64,000 bases of DNA from Taklimakanibacter albus (GTDB lineage: Bacteria > Pseudomonadota > Alphaproteobacteria > Rhizobiales > Aestuariivirgaceae): positions 719,834 to 783,833 of the forward strand of contig NZ_JAENHL010000007.1 of NCBI RefSeq assembly GCF_016595235.1, written 5' to 3'. The notes beneath the pieces are model-generated. The model saw only the letters and a list, made by a program, of their open reading frames with translations, had not been told where the DNA came from and ran no database searches. Every line of letters begins with the position of its first letter. Within the stretch, counting starts at the first letter, position 1. This document shows, piece after piece, positions 54,200 through 63,977 of this stretch. The position numbers and the translations under genes are program-made.

Positions 54200-54904
54200 C
54201 TATGAACCCAGATAGGCCTTGATGACCTGCGGATCGCGCCGCACCTCCTGCGGCGGACCGGAGGCGATCACCTTGCCTTCGCTGAGCACGACCACGCGGT
54301 CGCAGACATTCATGATGACATTGAGATCATGATCGATGATGACGATGCCGCATCCCCGGCGCCGCCTGATGGCCTGCACGATCGTGACGATCTCTTCCGA
54401 TTCGCCGTGATTGAGCCCTGCCGTCGGCTCGTCGAGCAGCAGGAACTCCAGCCTGCCGGCAATGGCGCGGGCGATCTCGAGCCGGCGCTGCATGCCATAA
54501 GCGAGCTCGGTGGCGATCCGGTCGCGGTGCTGGGTGAAGTGCAACTCATCCAAGGCGTTCAGCGCATTTTCCCGCCGGTCACCCGTGCCGAGCCACGCCG
54601 ATGCCACTTCGACGGTTTCGAGCACCGTCAGCGAATTGAAGAGCCGGATATTCTGGAACGTCCGGCGGATGCCGCGCCGCGCCGCATCGCGCAGCGAAAT
54701 GCTGGACCAGCTCTCGGCACCCATGCTGAAGCTGCCGCTGGTCGGTGAATAGACGCCGGATGTCACATTCAGGAGCGTCGTCTTGCCGGAGCCGTTGGGA
54801 CCGATCAGCCCGACGATCTCGCCTTTGGCCACATCCAGGCTGACCCCGTCAAGGGCGGTGAGGCCCTTGAATTTCATGACTACATCGCTCGCCTTGAAGT
54901 TCAT
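54200..54904 (-). CDS. Branched-chain amino acid-type ABC ATPase, LivG-like
   Basis: This 234-residue ATPase has Walker A (GPNGSGKTT), a Q loop in IRRTFQNIRLF, signature-like AYGMQRRLEIARA and Walker B (FLLLDEPTAGLN). It ends VIKAYLGS, as usual for LivG. AYGMQRR is the LivG variant of LSGGQ. It pairs with the LivF-like ATPase at 58185. It lies between the binding-protein gene and the deaminase-like gene. Confidence 0.92.
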   Translation of the reverse strand: MNFKASDVVMKFKGLTALDGVSLDVAKGEIVGLIGPNGSGKTTLLNVTSGVYSPTSGSFSMGAESWSSISLRDAARRGIRRTFQNIRLFNSLTVLETVEVASAWLGTGDRRENALNALDELHFTQHRDRIATELAYGMQRRLEIARAIAGRLEFLLLDEPTAGLNHGESEEIVTIVQAIRRRRGCGIVIIDHDLNVIMNVCDRVVVLSEGKVIASGPPQEVRRDPQVIKAYLGS

Positions 54905-54970
54905 TCTTCCGCTCCGAAACGCGTGCCGAGGAGCGCTGGCGGGGCCATGTGTCCCCCGCCTGCGCCAGAG

Positions 54971-56161
54971 TCATTTCACCGGCGGGAACTTTTGCGGGAA
55001 TCCGACTTCCACGACGACGAATTTGCGGTTGGCGCGATCGAAGGTCACCACCGCATAGTCCTTCTTGGGGATTCCGCGGCCGATCGGGCTGTTCTTGTAG
55101 GAGATGAGGCCGGTGGCGCCGGCGACATTCTCGACATTGTCCAGCGCATCGCGCACCGCAGCGCCTTCCGTCGACCGGGCGGCTTCCACCGCCGCGGCGA
55201 CGCTGACGACGAGATCATAGCCGAGCGCGGTCTGCAGCGATTCCGGATCGGCGCCGAATTTCGCGCGATATTCCTTCTCGAAGGTCTCGAAGGCCGAGCC
55301 CGGCGTCCGGTTGCCGCCATAGGTCGTCATTGCCGAGATGTCGAGCTGGCCGCCGGCATCGAAGATGACCGGCGTGTCGTTGCCGTCGACCATGATGATC
55401 GGCTTGGTATTGCCCAGCCGCTCCAGATCCTTGAGGAAGGCCGTCGTATCGGGCGGGAACGTATTGGTCATGATCACGTCGGCGTCGGAGCTTGCCATCT
55501 TGGTCGCGGTGACCCGATAGCTGCTGTCGCCCAGCGTGTAATAGGCCTCGCCGACGATCTCACCGCCGAGCTCGCGGAAGCGTTCTTCGAAGGCGACGCC
55601 GAGCGTATGCGTATAGCCTTCGCTCTTCGACTTCAGCGTGAAGGCCTTCTTATATCCCTTCTTGGCCGCGTATTCCGCCAGCATGGCGCCCTGGGTCAGC
55701 GTGCCCGGCACATTGAGGAAGCCGAAACCGCCCGGCACCTGGCTCGGTCCGGCGGCATCGGCGCCACAGCTGCTGATCACCGGAAGCGAGGCCTTGGCGG
55801 CCATCTGCGCGCCCGGCAGCGACACGTCCGTGTCGCAGGTCGTGACGATGAAATTCGCACCGGCGGCGATCAGTTCCTGGACGACGGTGGCGCCCAGCAT
55901 GGGATCCGATTTCATGTCGCGCCGGTCGAGCTCGATCTTCACCTTGCCGGCGATGCCGCCCTTGGCGTTGATCTCCTCAATCGCGATCTCCATGCCCTTC
56001 GCAAGCGGCTCGTCGACGAAGGACAGATAGTTCGATTTGTCCGACGCCCAGCCGATCTTGTAGACCGTGCCCGGCTTCAATTCGGCCGCGGCGCCCAGCG
56101 GCCACAGCGCCAGGGCCGCCGCGGCGGTGATCAAGGCAATGCGTTTCGTTCTTATGTTCAT
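54971..56161 (-). CDS. Branched-chain amino acid-type ABC substrate-binding protein
   Basis: This 396-residue periplasmic protein has a Sec signal peptide (RIALITAAAALALWPLGAAA). The mature domain is of the Leu/Ile/Val receptor type: YKIGWASDKSNYLSFVDEP, EINAKGGIAGKVKIELD, VPGGFGFLNVPGTLTQGAM and TAFLKDLERLG. Members bind amino acids, amides, urea or aromatic acids, so the type name does not give the ligand. AGAGGAGAGG precedes the ATG. It belongs to the operon under site 5. Confidence 0.9.
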   Translation of the reverse strand: MNIRTKRIALITAAAALALWPLGAAAELKPGTVYKIGWASDKSNYLSFVDEPLAKGMEIAIEEINAKGGIAGKVKIELDRRDMKSDPMLGATVVQELIAAGANFIVTTCDTDVSLPGAQMAAKASLPVISSCGADAAGPSQVPGGFGFLNVPGTLTQGAMLAEYAAKKGYKKAFTLKSKSEGYTHTLGVAFEERFRELGGEIVGEAYYTLGDSSYRVTATKMASSDADVIMTNTFPPDTTAFLKDLERLGNTKPIIMVDGNDTPVIFDAGGQLDISAMTTYGGNRTPGSAFETFEKEYRAKFGADPESLQTALGYDLVVSVAAAVEAARSTEGAAVRDALDNVENVAGATGLISYKNSPIGRGIPKKDYAVVTFDRANRKFVVVEVGFPQKFPPVK

Positions 56162-56191
56162 CGTTTCCTCTCCTCTTCGTTTTTTGTCTTG

Positions 56192-57289
56192 TCAGGCTGC
56201 CGGGTTACGCTCCCGATCTTTTTCGAATGGCAGTGCGGCGCCGCTTGCTGCCGGCCGTCGTTTCGCCAGCCAGCGCATCGTCAGGTCATCGAGCTCCCAG
56301 CGCCCGACCAAGCCCTGCGGCCGCATTGTCAAGGTGAAGACGATTAGCAGCGCCAGCACCGCGGTGGTGAGCCCGGGCGCCTCGCTCAGGCTGAAGGAGC
56401 CCAGCGAGAAGCCGTTTTCGAGCCGGCGCAGCGCCTCCGCCAGAATGGTGATGAGCAAGGTCCCGACGATCGCGCCGGTGATCGACTGGCCGCCGACGAT
56501 GACCATCGTGACGATCAGGAACGTCAGCTCGAAATGGAACGCCTTGGGCAGGATGGCGCCGATATAGTGAGCATAGAGGGCGCCGGCGACGGCCGAGCAG
56601 GCGGCGCTCGCCACCCACATGACATAGCGGCTGTTGACGACATCGACACCCGAGGCCTGTGCGGCGATCGCATCGTCACGGCTGCTGCGCAGGCCGAGGC
56701 CGGTATCCGACTCACGCAGAAGCCGGGCGATCACCAGGATCACCGCGAAGGCGCCCATGCACCAACCCATCGTCGTATAGGCCGGAATGCCGCTGAAGGC
56801 CTTGGCGCCACGTGTCCATTCCTCAGCATTCGAGAGCACGGTGAACACCATGACCATGAAGCCGAGGGTCGCCACGGCGGCGGCCGACCCGCCGAGTCGG
56901 ACGAAGACGCGGCCGATGACCGCGGCGACGATGGCGGCCACGCCGACTCCGATGAGCATCGCCGGCAGGAAGCCCATGGCGGAGGTCAGGATGAAGTCCG
57001 GCGCATTCGGGATCCCCATCGCCTTGATGGCGGGATCGGCGGTGAAGAGCGCCGATCCATAGGCGCCCAGCGCCATGAAGCCGACATGGCCGAAGGAGAT
57101 GATGCCGGATGTGCCGGTATAGATCTGCAGGCCTATCGCGGCGATCAGATTGATGAGGAACACCGTCAGGATTCGCTGATCGGTGGACGAGCCGAGCAGG
57201 CTGACCCCGGCAACGATGAGACTCACCAGCACGAGGATCTGAGCCGATCCGATAAGGGCGCGCGGCCACCATTTTTGCGACATCGCCAT
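56192..57289 (-). CDS. Branched-chain amino acid-type ABC permease, LivM-like
   Basis: This 365-residue inner-membrane permease has about ten hydrophobic segments. The LivM hallmarks TSGIISFGHVGFMALGAYG and ILVI..RESDTGLGLRSSRDD are present, followed by VNSRYVMWVASAACSAVAG. I chose the ATG at 57289, which overlaps the LivH stop as TGATG; a second ATG at 57283 is possible. The polar C-terminal tail of about 35 residues (DLTMRWLAKRRPAASGAALP) is not followed by a fused ATPase domain. Confidence 0.91.
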   Translation of the reverse strand: MAMSQKWWPRALIGSAQILVLVSLIVAGVSLLGSSTDQRILTVFLINLIAAIGLQIYTGTSGIISFGHVGFMALGAYGSALFTADPAIKAMGIPNAPDFILTSAMGFLPAMLIGVGVAAIVAAVIGRVFVRLGGSAAAVATLGFMVMVFTVLSNAEEWTRGAKAFSGIPAYTTMGWCMGAFAVILVIARLLRESDTGLGLRSSRDDAIAAQASGVDVVNSRYVMWVASAACSAVAGALYAHYIGAILPKAFHFELTFLIVTMVIVGGQSITGAIVGTLLITILAEALRRLENGFSLGSFSLSEAPGLTTAVLALLIVFTLTMRPQGLVGRWELDDLTMRWLAKRRPAASGAALPFEKDRERNPAA

Positions 57290-58182
57290 CACACCCGTAG
57301 ATCTTCCGTCATGCGCACGCCGAAAAGGCCGCCAGGCCGCCATCTGAGCAGAATGATCGCGATGCCGAAGACGATCGCGTCGAGATAGGGGCTAAGGCTG
57401 TTGGACAGGATGGCGTCACTGCCGACTTCGAGAAAGGCGAGCAGGAAACCGCCGACGACCGCCGCCGGCAGGCTGCCGAGCCCGCCGATGACGCAGGCGA
57501 TGAAGCCTTTGAGCATGGGCTCGAAGCCCGATGAGGGCACGACATTGGGCACGGTCGCGAAATAGAACAGCGCGGCAATGCCGGCGAGCGCCCCCGACAG
57601 CATGAAGGCGCCCACGACCACCGCATTGGCTTTGATGCCCATGAGTCGGGTGGTGCGGAAGTCGTCGGCGGCGGAGCGCAGCGCCAGGCCGATCACCGTC
57701 TTCTTGAGGAACAGATGCAGCGAGAGCACGATCAGCCCGGTGATCACGATGATGAAGACGTCGAGCCATTGAACGCGCAACTGCCCGATGCGGAAGCCGG
57801 CATCGACGAAGGCCGGCAGCTCGATGCCCTTGGGCCGCGCGCCGAAGAACAGCAGGAACAGGCTCTGCAGCGCGACGGAAACCGCGAAGGACGTGATGAG
57901 AAGAGTCAGCGGATTTGCCGATCTGAGTCGGCGATAGGCGACGCGCTCGAGGAGGAGCGCCGCTATGACCGAAGCCGCGATGGCGGCGACGGCGGCGAGG
58001 AGCCAATGCACCCCGGCGAGAAGTGTCGCATAGAGCGTGTAACCCGCGACCGTCATGAGCTCGCCATGAGCGAAATTCGCCAGCCGCAGGATGCTGAACA
58101 CGATGGCCACGCCGAGCGCCACCAGCGCATAGATCGATCCGAGCGATACGGCATTGATCAATTGTTGAAGCATCAATTCCAT
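57289..58182 (-). CDS. Branched-chain amino acid-type ABC permease, LivH-like
   Basis: This 297-residue permease has about eight membrane segments and the family stretches LGSIYALVALGVAIVFSILR, LANFAHGELM and AVVGGFLLAFLEVG. I chose ATG at 58182 because GGGAG is spaced about 7 bases from it; a GTG at 58188 overlaps the LivF stop and is the alternative. It forms the channel with the LivM-like subunit. Confidence 0.91.
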   Translation of the reverse strand: MELMLQQLINAVSLGSIYALVALGVAIVFSILRLANFAHGELMTVAGYTLYATLLAGVHWLLAAVAAIAASVIAALLLERVAYRRLRSANPLTLLITSFAVSVALQSLFLLFFGARPKGIELPAFVDAGFRIGQLRVQWLDVFIIVITGLIVLSLHLFLKKTVIGLALRSAADDFRTTRLMGIKANAVVVGAFMLSGALAGIAALFYFATVPNVVPSSGFEPMLKGFIACVIGGLGSLPAAVVGGFLLAFLEVGSDAILSNSLSPYLDAIVFGIAIILLRWRPGGLFGVRMTEDLRV

Positions 58183-58184
58183 GG

Positions 58185-58955
58185 TCACGCTCCCGCCGTT
58201 CCGAGATAGGCGTTTTCGATCGCGCTCGTCTGGAGATCGGCCGCCCTGCCCGCCGCTTCGACGACGCCATTCGACATCACATACCCCCGGTCGGCGATTT
58301 TCAGCGCCCGTTCGGCATTCTGCTCGACCAGCAGGATCGTCACCTTGCGGCGGCGCAGTTCCTCGATGATCTCGAAAACCCGATTGACGATGATCGGCGC
58401 CAGCCCGAGCGAGGGTTCATCGAGCAGCAAAAGGCGCGGGCGTCCGACCAGCGCGCGCGCAATGGCGACCTGCTGCTGCTCGCCACCCGACAAGAGCCCC
58501 GCCTGTGAATCGGCGCGTTTGCGCAAGATGGGAAAAAGGTCGTGCAGGCGCTCGAATTCGCGCTCGAATTCGGCCAGCCCCAGCGCCGCTCCGCCAAGCC
58601 TCAGATTCTCCCGGACGGTCATGTTGGAGAACAGGCGGCGACCCTCGGGAACCAGCGAGATGCCGGAACGCACGATCATCTCGGTGCTTTTGCGCGTTAT
58701 GTCATGGCCTTCGAAGGTGATGCTGCCGCCGACGCGCGGCGACAATCCGACGATGGCGTTGAGCATGCTGGACTTGCCCGCGCCATTGGCGCCGAGAAGA
58801 ACGACGATCTCGCCAGCGGCGACTTCGAGGTCGAGATTACGCACCGCCTCGACCGCGCCATACGCCACCGCGAGCCCCGTGGCCCTGAGAATGACCTCAG
58901 CCGCCGGGTTTGCCGGGCTGGCTGAGCTGTCTTTCTGGTTCCCCAGGCTGGACAT
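58185..58955 (-). CDS. Branched-chain amino acid-type ABC ATPase, LivF-like
   Basis: This 256-residue ATPase has Walker A (GANGAGKSS), Q loop-like LVPEGRRLFSNMTV, signature LSGGEQQQVAIARAL, Walker B (LLLLDEPSLGLAP) and H loop region (LLVEQNAERAL). It ends AIENAYLG, typical of LivF. The first 20 residues are an unconserved leader. The start at 58955 lies only 5 bases from operator site 5 and lacks a strong ribosome site, so the mRNA leader must be very short. It is the first gene of the operon. Confidence 0.91.
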   Translation of the reverse strand: MSSLGNQKDSSASPANPAAEVILRATGLAVAYGAVEAVRNLDLEVAAGEIVVLLGANGAGKSSMLNAIVGLSPRVGGSITFEGHDITRKSTEMIVRSGISLVPEGRRLFSNMTVRENLRLGGAALGLAEFEREFERLHDLFPILRKRADSQAGLLSGGEQQQVAIARALVGRPRLLLLDEPSLGLAPIIVNRVFEIIEELRRRKVTILLVEQNAERALKIADRGYVMSNGVVEAAGRAADLQTSAIENAYLGTAGA

Positions 58956-58960
58956 TGAAC

Positions 58961-58982
58961 ATCCATATAGTGGATACGATAT
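58961..58982. promoter_or_regulatory. Regulon operator site 5
   Basis: ATCCA-TATAG-TGGAT followed by ACGATAT, identical to site 4, directly before the LivF-like start codon. Being so close to the gene, it would overlap the transcription start, as expected for a repressor site. Confidence 0.75.
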
Positions 58983-59035
58983 CCGACAGGCTAACATCAC
59001 GCAAACTTGGCCGCAAGAGCCGGAATCATCCCGCC

Positions 59036-59068
59036 AAAAAAAGCGGGACCGGATTTCCATCCGGTCCC
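59036..59068 (-). terminator. Intrinsic terminator of the enolase/mlrC/opp operon
   Basis: On the minus strand a perfect 10-bp stem GGGACCGGAT/ATCCGGTCCC with a 4-base loop is followed by GC and seven T residues. It lies about 30 bases after the enolase-superfamily stop. It insulates the leftward operon from the livF operator and promoter just beyond. Confidence 0.9.
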
Positions 59069-59097
59069 TCTGACATTCTAGATAGCGTCAGATCGAT

Positions 59098-60273
59098 CTA
59101 GACACTGCGCACGCTCTGGAACAGCACCTTGCCGTTGACCTTGATCTCGACATCCTGGGCATATTGCGTCAGCGCCGCCGGATTGACCTCGATGCCGAGG
59201 CCAGGCGCGTCGGGCACATGGATCTCGCCATTCTTGTCGGGCACGATATGGTTGCGCGTCAGGTCCACCGCGAGTTGCTTGAGCGTCGTCGGATATTCGC
59301 AGATCCGGTGATCCTTGAGGCCGGCGAAAGGCTGCATCGACGCGCTCAGCGCCAGGTTCGACGTGAAAGTGTGGTTGATATAGGTGACGCCCCGCTTCAC
59401 CGCATAGTCGGCCACTTGCTTCGCCGGCCACAGGCCGCCGATGCGGCCGCAATCGATCTGCACATAGCCGACCTTGCCGAAATCGATGAGATGCTCGGCC
59501 ATATGGCGGTTATGCGCCGCTTCACCGCCGGCCGTCTTCACCGTCTTCACACGTGCCGACAGCTTGCCATAGGCGCCATAGGCCGAGCCGTGGAACGGCT
59601 CCTCGAAGAAGGTGACACGGTTGCGCTCCATCGCATCGAGCCGAAGTGCCGCCGCCTCGACATCCTCGTTGAAGATCTGGCCCGCATCGATGAGCAGGAT
59701 GCCGTCCGGCCCCAGCCCCTCGCGCGCCGCATCGAGATGGGCGATGTCGCTTTCGAGCGAGGCGCCGAAGGGCGCCCAGCCGAATTTCGCCGCCCGGAAT
59801 CCGCGGCCGCGCATCTCGCGCGCCCGCTCCAGCGTGCCTTGCGGTGTCGTGCCGAACAGCACCGAGGCATAGGGAATCTTCGGATAGGCGGCGTCATAAC
59901 CGAGCAGTTTCCAGGTCGGCACGCCTCGGACATGACCCAGGAGATCCCACATCGCCATCTCTATGCCGGACCAGGTATGGGCCGCTTGCAGCAGGTCCAT
60001 GCTGTTATAGGCGACGGTCGCGGTCATGCGATGGATATCGTCCGGGCCGTTGAGCGTCTCGCCCAGCACCGAATCCGCCACCGGGCGGCAGGCGCCGTGC
60101 GACATCGGGCAGACGAAGGCGGCGATCGACGGCAAAGGCGCCGCTTCGCATTCGCCCCAGCCGACATGACCGCCGGCGCTGACCCGCACCACCAGCGCGT
60201 CCTGGCTGCCATCCGCCTCGGTCGTCACCTTCGGCATGGCCAGATAGAAGAAATCAACACTATCGATTTTCAT
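59098..60273 (-). CDS. Mandelate racemase/muconate lactonizing (enolase) superfamily protein
   Basis: This 391-residue barrel enzyme abstracts a proton alpha to a carboxylate. Metal ligands appear as D196 (LLIDAGQ), E224/E225 (FFEEPF) and E251 (AGGEAAH). The acid/base set includes K163 (AAKFGW), D274 (QIDCGRIGG) and H301 (YINHTFTSN). The usual KxK has become KFG, so one catalytic lysine is missing. The D-H dyad marks the mandelate racemase subgroup, which includes sugar-acid dehydratases and racemases. The substrate is unknown. It is the last gene of an operon with MlrC and an Opp-type transporter. Confidence 0.88.
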   Translation of the reverse strand: MKIDSVDFFYLAMPKVTTEADGSQDALVVRVSAGGHVGWGECEAAPLPSIAAFVCPMSHGACRPVADSVLGETLNGPDDIHRMTATVAYNSMDLLQAAHTWSGIEMAMWDLLGHVRGVPTWKLLGYDAAYPKIPYASVLFGTTPQGTLERAREMRGRGFRAAKFGWAPFGASLESDIAHLDAAREGLGPDGILLIDAGQIFNEDVEAAALRLDAMERNRVTFFEEPFHGSAYGAYGKLSARVKTVKTAGGEAAHNRHMAEHLIDFGKVGYVQIDCGRIGGLWPAKQVADYAVKRGVTYINHTFTSNLALSASMQPFAGLKDHRICEYPTTLKQLAVDLTRNHIVPDKNGEIHVPDAPGLGIEVNPAALTQYAQDVEIKVNGKVLFQSVRSV

Positions 60274-60296
60274 TATGAGTTTGCCTTTGTTGAGAG

Positions 60297-61787
60297 TTAG
60301 CTCCGCCGCCGATAGGTCACGGCGCGGGGGGTGAAGGATGTGTCGGCCTCGATCGGATAGATCGGGCGGGCGCAGAGCCTATGGCCTAATCCTGCGACAT
60401 AGGCCGAGGTCGATCCGGGCGCATCGACATTGAAATTCTTCGCCACCCACTGGTCATACATGTGGAACTCGGTATGGGGCGATTTGACGATGGTGAGATC
60501 GAAGCGCTCAGGGTCGAGGCCATTGGCGTAATAGAGTGCGCGATCGAACAGAAAAGCCGGTTTGCTGATCGCCAGCACGGTGAAATTCTCGAAGCTCAGC
60601 ACCGCGCTCATGCCCGCATCGAGCGGCAAGCCCATCGTCTCCAGCACCGCCCTGCCGCGCGACAGGCTTTCGACGTTGGCGCGCACTTTCAGCGGCTGGA
60701 ACCGTCTGGTATCGACCGTGCCGCCGAGCGCGACATCGATCGTGGCGCCGACGCCCGCTTCATGCGCAGCTTTGGCGGCCGGCGCATCGACGATCTGGGC
60801 CAGCACGCGTTTCTTGTAGCCGCCTTCCCGCAGCGCCTTGATCAGTGCGTTGGAATCACCGCTCGCCCCCGATGAGGTGGCGTCCGCCGCATCGGTGAAG
60901 ATGATCGGCTTGTCGAAATGATGCGCCAGCGCCACCGCTTTCTCCGGAGCGATCAGCTTGCCGACGAGGCGATGACGGCCGGCCCACATGGCCTCCGCCA
61001 GCTTGATCGCCGCGGCCTCGGCAGAGCCGTCATTCTTTTCCGTCACGACGATCGTTTGCGTGCACAGTTCCGGCGCGTCGGTGAAGGGATTGCCGATCAT
61101 CACGCCGGCCGCCAGCGCCTTGCCTGAATGTTCGAGCAACTGCCCATCCGCCAGCACATCGCCATAGAGTCCATTTTTGGTGACACATTCATCACCGCGC
61201 GCCAGCAGTGGCACCACGACGCGCGCAATGGTGGGTTTGAGCTTGCGGTCGAAGATATCGAGCAGCAGCCGCGCCGCGCGCAACCCGGTATCGGCGAAAT
61301 CGACATGCGGATAGGTCTGGTAGATGGTGAGACCGTCGATCTGGCGCAGCATGCGGTCGGTCAGGATGCCATGCAGGTCGAGCGAGATGACGATCGGCAC
61401 ATCCGGCCCGAAGCTTCTACGGATTTCTTCGAGGAGATAACCCTCAGGGTCGGCCTCGCCGATAGCGCCCATCGCGCCATGAAGCGAGATATAAAGTGCA
61501 TCGACCGTCCCCTTATGCGGCAGCACCGCCGCCAGGATCTCCGCCGCGAGAAGCTGCCAGCCTTCCGCCGAGAGGATACCGGCGCTGTCGGCGCGCGCGG
61601 AAATCGTCGGCAGGATGCTGACATCGCTTCGCTTGTCAAAGACCGCCAGCGCACCGCCGATCGAGGTATTGAGGCCGCGTCGCTTCAACAGCGCGTCACC
61701 ATTGTCGATCTTGAAGTCTTCATATTGCGACGGCAGCGGATTGAAGGAGGATATCTCCTGCATGCATTCGGCGATCAGGATCTTCAT
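60297..61787 (-). CDS. M81 (microcystinase C/MlrC) family protein
   Basis: This 496-residue protein is of the MlrC family, named for the last peptidase of microcystin breakdown but widespread in rhizobia without that pathway. Signature stretches are [20 protein letters not shown] (20 residues), [42 protein letters not shown] and [18 protein letters not shown]. Aspartate and histidine residues in SLDLHG and PHVDF are likely zinc ligands. It overlaps the OppF-like gene by ATGA. A peptide or opine-like substrate brought in by the transporter is plausible. Confidence 0.9.
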   Translation of the reverse strand: MKILIAECMQEISSFNPLPSQYEDFKIDNGDALLKRRGLNTSIGGALAVFDKRSDVSILPTISARADSAGILSAEGWQLLAAEILAAVLPHKGTVDALYISLHGAMGAIGEADPEGYLLEEIRRSFGPDVPIVISLDLHGILTDRMLRQIDGLTIYQTYPHVDFADTGLRAARLLLDIFDRKLKPTIARVVVPLLARGDECVTKNGLYGDVLADGQLLEHSGKALAAGVMIGNPFTDAPELCTQTIVVTEKNDGSAEAAAIKLAEAMWAGRHRLVGKLIAPEKAVALAHHFDKPIIFTDAADATSSGASGDSNALIKALREGGYKKRVLAQIVDAPAAKAAHEAGVGATIDVALGGTVDTRRFQPLKVRANVESLSRGRAVLETMGLPLDAGMSAVLSFENFTVLAISKPAFLFDRALYYANGLDPERFDLTIVKSPHTEFHMYDQWVAKNFNVDAPGSTSAYVAGLGHRLCARPIYPIEADTSFTPRAVTYRRRS

Positions 61788-62809
61788 GCGGCGGCTCCGG
61801 AATGGGGCGACAGGCGTGGCGGGACGGAAAGGCTGCCGTCGGCCACGAGATGGCAGGCGACCGACCGTCCGTCGGCAATGATGGAAAGAGCGGGATCTTC
61901 CGATCGGCAGCGCTCCACGGCGAAGCGGCAGCGCGGGGCGAAACGGCAGCCTTGCGGGATCGCCAGCGGGCTCGGCACGTCGCCTTTGAGCTTTTCGCGA
62001 TCGCGTTTGGCGCGCGGATGGCCGGGCGGGATGGCGGAGAGCAGTGCGCGCGTATAGGGATGCGCCGGCGCCTTGAACAAAATATCGGCGTCAGCCAGCT
62101 CGACGATACGGCCGAGATACATCACCGCGACCCGGTCCGAGATGTGCCGCACCACCGACAGATTATGCGAGATGAAGAGATAGGTGAGGCCGAGCTCGCG
62201 CTGCAGGTCCTGCAGCAGGTTGATCACTTGCGCCTGCACCGAGACATCGAGCGCCGACACCGCCTCGTCGCAGACGAGGAATTGCGGCTCGAGCGCCAGC
62301 GCCCGGGCGATGCCGATGCGCTGACGCTGGCCGCCGGAGAACTGATGCGGATAGCGATCGGCGGCGGCGCGGGGAAGCCCGACAAGATCAAGCAGCCTTG
62401 CGACGCGGCGCTCGCGCTCCGCTCCCTTGGCGAGCCGGTGGATGGCGAAGGGCTCCCCGATGATGGCGCCCACGCTCATCCGCGGATTAAGCGAGCCGAA
62501 CGGGTCCTGGAACACTATCTGCAGGTCGCGCCGCCGCTCCTCGAGCTCCTTGGGCGTGAGCGACACGAGATCCCTGCCCTTATGCAGGATCTGGCCCGAG
62601 GTGGGCTCCAGCAAGCGCAAGAACAGCCGGCCGACCGTCGACTTGCCGCAACCGGATTCGCCGACGAGGCCGACGGTTTCCTTTGCCGCGATGGCGAGAT
62701 CGACACCATCGACCGCTCTGACCGCCGCCTCGCTTTTCTTCTTGAGGAACAGCCCACGCGGTTCGAAATGTTTGACGAGCCTGCGCGCCTCGATGAGGAT
62801 CTCGGTCAT
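61784..62809 (-). CDS. Oligopeptide/dipeptide ABC ATPase, OppF/DppF-like
   Basis: This 341-residue ATPase has Walker A (GESGCGKST), Q loop ([13 protein letters not shown]), signature ([15 protein letters not shown]) and Walker B ([12 protein letters not shown]). The C-terminal Opp-type cysteine motif ([14 protein letters not shown]) may bind an Fe-S cluster. The [16 protein letters not shown] segment is typical of the F subunit. The start at 62809 is chosen; the frame beyond it reads through a palindromic repeat. It follows the OppD-like gene with a 178-base gap. Confidence 0.92.
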   Translation of the reverse strand: MTEILIEARRLVKHFEPRGLFLKKKSEAAVRAVDGVDLAIAAKETVGLVGESGCGKSTVGRLFLRLLEPTSGQILHKGRDLVSLTPKELEERRRDLQIVFQDPFGSLNPRMSVGAIIGEPFAIHRLAKGAERERRVARLLDLVGLPRAAADRYPHQFSGGQRQRIGIARALALEPQFLVCDEAVSALDVSVQAQVINLLQDLQRELGLTYLFISHNLSVVRHISDRVAVMYLGRIVELADADILFKAPAHPYTRALLSAIPPGHPRAKRDREKLKGDVPSPLAIPQGCRFAPRCRFAVERCRSEDPALSIIADGRSVACHLVADGSLSVPPRLSPHSGAAA

Positions 62810-62829
62810 GGCGCGACGGCTCCGGTATT

Positions 62830-62980
62830 TCCCCCTCGCCCGTTGCGAAGCAATGGGAGAGGGTGGCCGAAGGCCGGGTGAGGGCTCTTGAGAACCCTCC
62901 GTAACTCCGAATGAAGAGCCCTCATCCGCCCTGTCGGGCACCTTCTCCCATGCCGCGCACGGGAGAGGGTGAAAAATTGG
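62830..62980. repeat. Large inverted repeat between the two Opp-type ATPase genes
   Basis: GGGAGAGGGTGGCCGAAGG..GGGTGAGGGCTCT on one side faces AGAGCCCTCATCCG..GGGCACCTTCTCCC on the other, separated by a short loop around 62900. Further GGGAGAGGGTG copies lie at the outer ends. The unit resembles the ACCCTCTCCC/GGGTGAGGGCTC palindromes common in Hyphomicrobiales genomes (from memory). It splits an otherwise compact operon. Confidence 0.75.
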
Positions 62981-62987
62981 AGGCACC

Positions 62988-63973
<986 letters not shown>

Positions 63974-63977
<4 letters not shown>

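Noticed and set aside
32107-58955. A barbiturase or cyanuric acid hydrolase (AtzD/TrzD) gene to complete the oxidative pyrimidine route
   Set aside because: I looked for its three-repeat structure with Ser-Lys pairs in every frame of the region and found nothing like it, so ring opening is left unassigned.
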